Source of the DNA: Gammaproteobacteria bacterium
GTDB lineage: Bacteria > Pseudomonadota > Gammaproteobacteria > Pseudomonadales > UBA3067
Reading direction: 5' to 3'
Assembly (NCBI GenBank): GCA_002402085.1
Contig: NVVB01000036.1
Span: 4,751-10,183, forward strand
DNA length: 5,433 bases
Shown here: positions 4,979 through 5,433 of the stretch, in pieces
Layout: every line of letters starts with the position of its first letter
Position numbering within the stretch: the first letter of the stretch is position 1
Made by a program: the position numbers and the translations under genes
The notes under the pieces: generated by a model
What the model was told of the DNA's origin: nothing
Database searches by the model: none
Seen by the model: only the letters and a program-made list of their open reading frames with translations

Positions 4979-5433
4979 TCGTCTGAATCAGGCAAAGCCT
5001 TTTTTTTCTTACGCTTAATAAAATATTTTGGATCAGACAACGTATGCACAAATGTCGCGGCCTGACCGATGTCGATATGCTTAAATAAAAATTTAACGCA
5101 GCGAACATCAATATCAAAGATCACGACTTTAAACTTCAAATCCATGTCAGGGAATAAGAGTTCTAAATCCTTTTCCTCACTGAGAAAAGATAACGCTTGA
5201 TCAGACAACTCCAACACGCCACCACGGTAATTAACATCCCTCACCAATACGTTCTGCGTCAGACCACTAGAACCACTCAACAACCGTGCTTTTGATTTCT
5301 TAGGCATCAATCGAGGGCTGGTGCGTTTATTCAGAGACATCTGAATTGCATCCTCGCCCACCGCAATACCCGCCACCCCCGCCAGGGATCGCCCGGCTAA
5401 AAACTGCACGATGCAATCCAACACTGCGCCCAT
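4945..5433 (-). CDS. PilZ-like domain protein, possible cyclic di-GMP receptor
   Basis: PilZ domains bind cyclic di-GMP and alter motility, adhesion or exopolysaccharide output. The frame is open to the window edge, where an ATG occurs, giving 162 residues; the true start may be outside or inside. M32 (5340) is a good alternative, because PilZ proteins usually begin just before the arginine motif and the sequence there reads MSLNKRTSPR; a GAGGA lies 10 bases upstream. The RxxxR motif is R37-TSP-R41. The second motif, normally D/NxSxxG, reads D66-VNYR-G71 with Asn for Ser. Later strands and the segment VKFLFKHIDIGQAATFVHTL (113-132) look like the PilZ C-terminal strand and helix. The tail (136-146) is very basic (KYFIKRKKKKA), then acidic. 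Residues 1-31 are rather hydrophobic and may not belong to the protein. The 3' end overlaps cls by 34 bp. Family is likely; cyclic di-GMP binding is inferred. Confidence 0.65.
   Translation of the reverse strand: MGAVLDCIVQFLAGRSLAGVAGIAVGEDAIQMSLNKRTSPRLMPKKSKARLLSGSSGLTQNVLVRDVNYRGGVLELSDQALSFLSEEKDLELLFPDMDLKFKVVIFDIDVRCVKFLFKHIDIGQAATFVHTLSDPKYFIKRKKKKALPDSDDYCTGEESLAN
4990..5007 (+). terminator. Candidate cls terminator lying within the antisense PilZ-like gene
   Basis: Twelve bases after the cls stop, AGGC (4990-4993) pairs with GCCT (4997-5000) around a 3-base loop, followed by eight consecutive T (5000-5007). The stem is short but the T-tract is long. On the opposite strand the same T-run is the AAA-AAA-AAG lysine stretch of the PilZ-like gene. 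Confidence 0.45.

Noticed and set aside
1..5433. CRISPR array, tRNA, insertion sequence or toxin-antitoxin pair
   Set aside because: No regularly spaced direct repeats, no cloverleaf-like segment, no transposase or terminal repeats, and no paired small genes were seen on either strand.

Overview
The window looks like ordinary chromosomal DNA of a gammaproteobacterium, probably free-living or marine. I base this on a ppk1 product that follows the Escherichia coli protein almost residue for residue, on E. coli-like promoter hexamers, and on moderate base composition. The genus cannot be read from the sequence. There is no tRNA, rRNA, CRISPR array, insertion sequence or phage gene.

Layout. Positions 1-1613 (minus strand) hold the first 537 codons of polyphosphate kinase ppk1; its 3' end lies left of the window. 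It has its own TATAAT promoter (1646-1675). Upstream of it, a clear factor-independent terminator (1757-1781) closes the next minus-strand gene. That gene (1857-2744) encodes a predicted lipoprotein of the endonuclease/exonuclease/phosphatase (EEP) superfamily, read from a GTG start. A long intergenic region follows (2745-3493), with a candidate promoter in each direction, several perfect inverted repeats and a 35-codon basic small ORF (3331-3438, plus). The small ORF lies 55 bases upstream of a full-length two-HKD cardiolipin synthase, cls (3494-4978, plus). Finally a PilZ-like protein (4945-5433, minus) converges on cls, and the two coding regions overlap tail to tail by 34 bp. A candidate cls terminator falls inside the PilZ-like coding sequence.

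How the genes relate. PPK1 makes inorganic polyphosphate from ATP. Cls makes cardiolipin in the inner membrane. The EEP protein is predicted to be an envelope phosphodiesterase of unknown substrate. The PilZ-like protein may sense cyclic di-GMP. The window is a set of independent or divergent transcription units, not one operon, so a shared role in phosphate and envelope physiology is only inference.

I found no clearly new multi-gene system. The points most worth checking are the replacement of the second catalytic histidine of PPK1 by tyrosine (Y453), the small basic ORF ahead of cls, the overlapping convergent 3' ends with an embedded terminator, the homopolymer-dependent start of the EEP lipoprotein, and the structured intergenic region.
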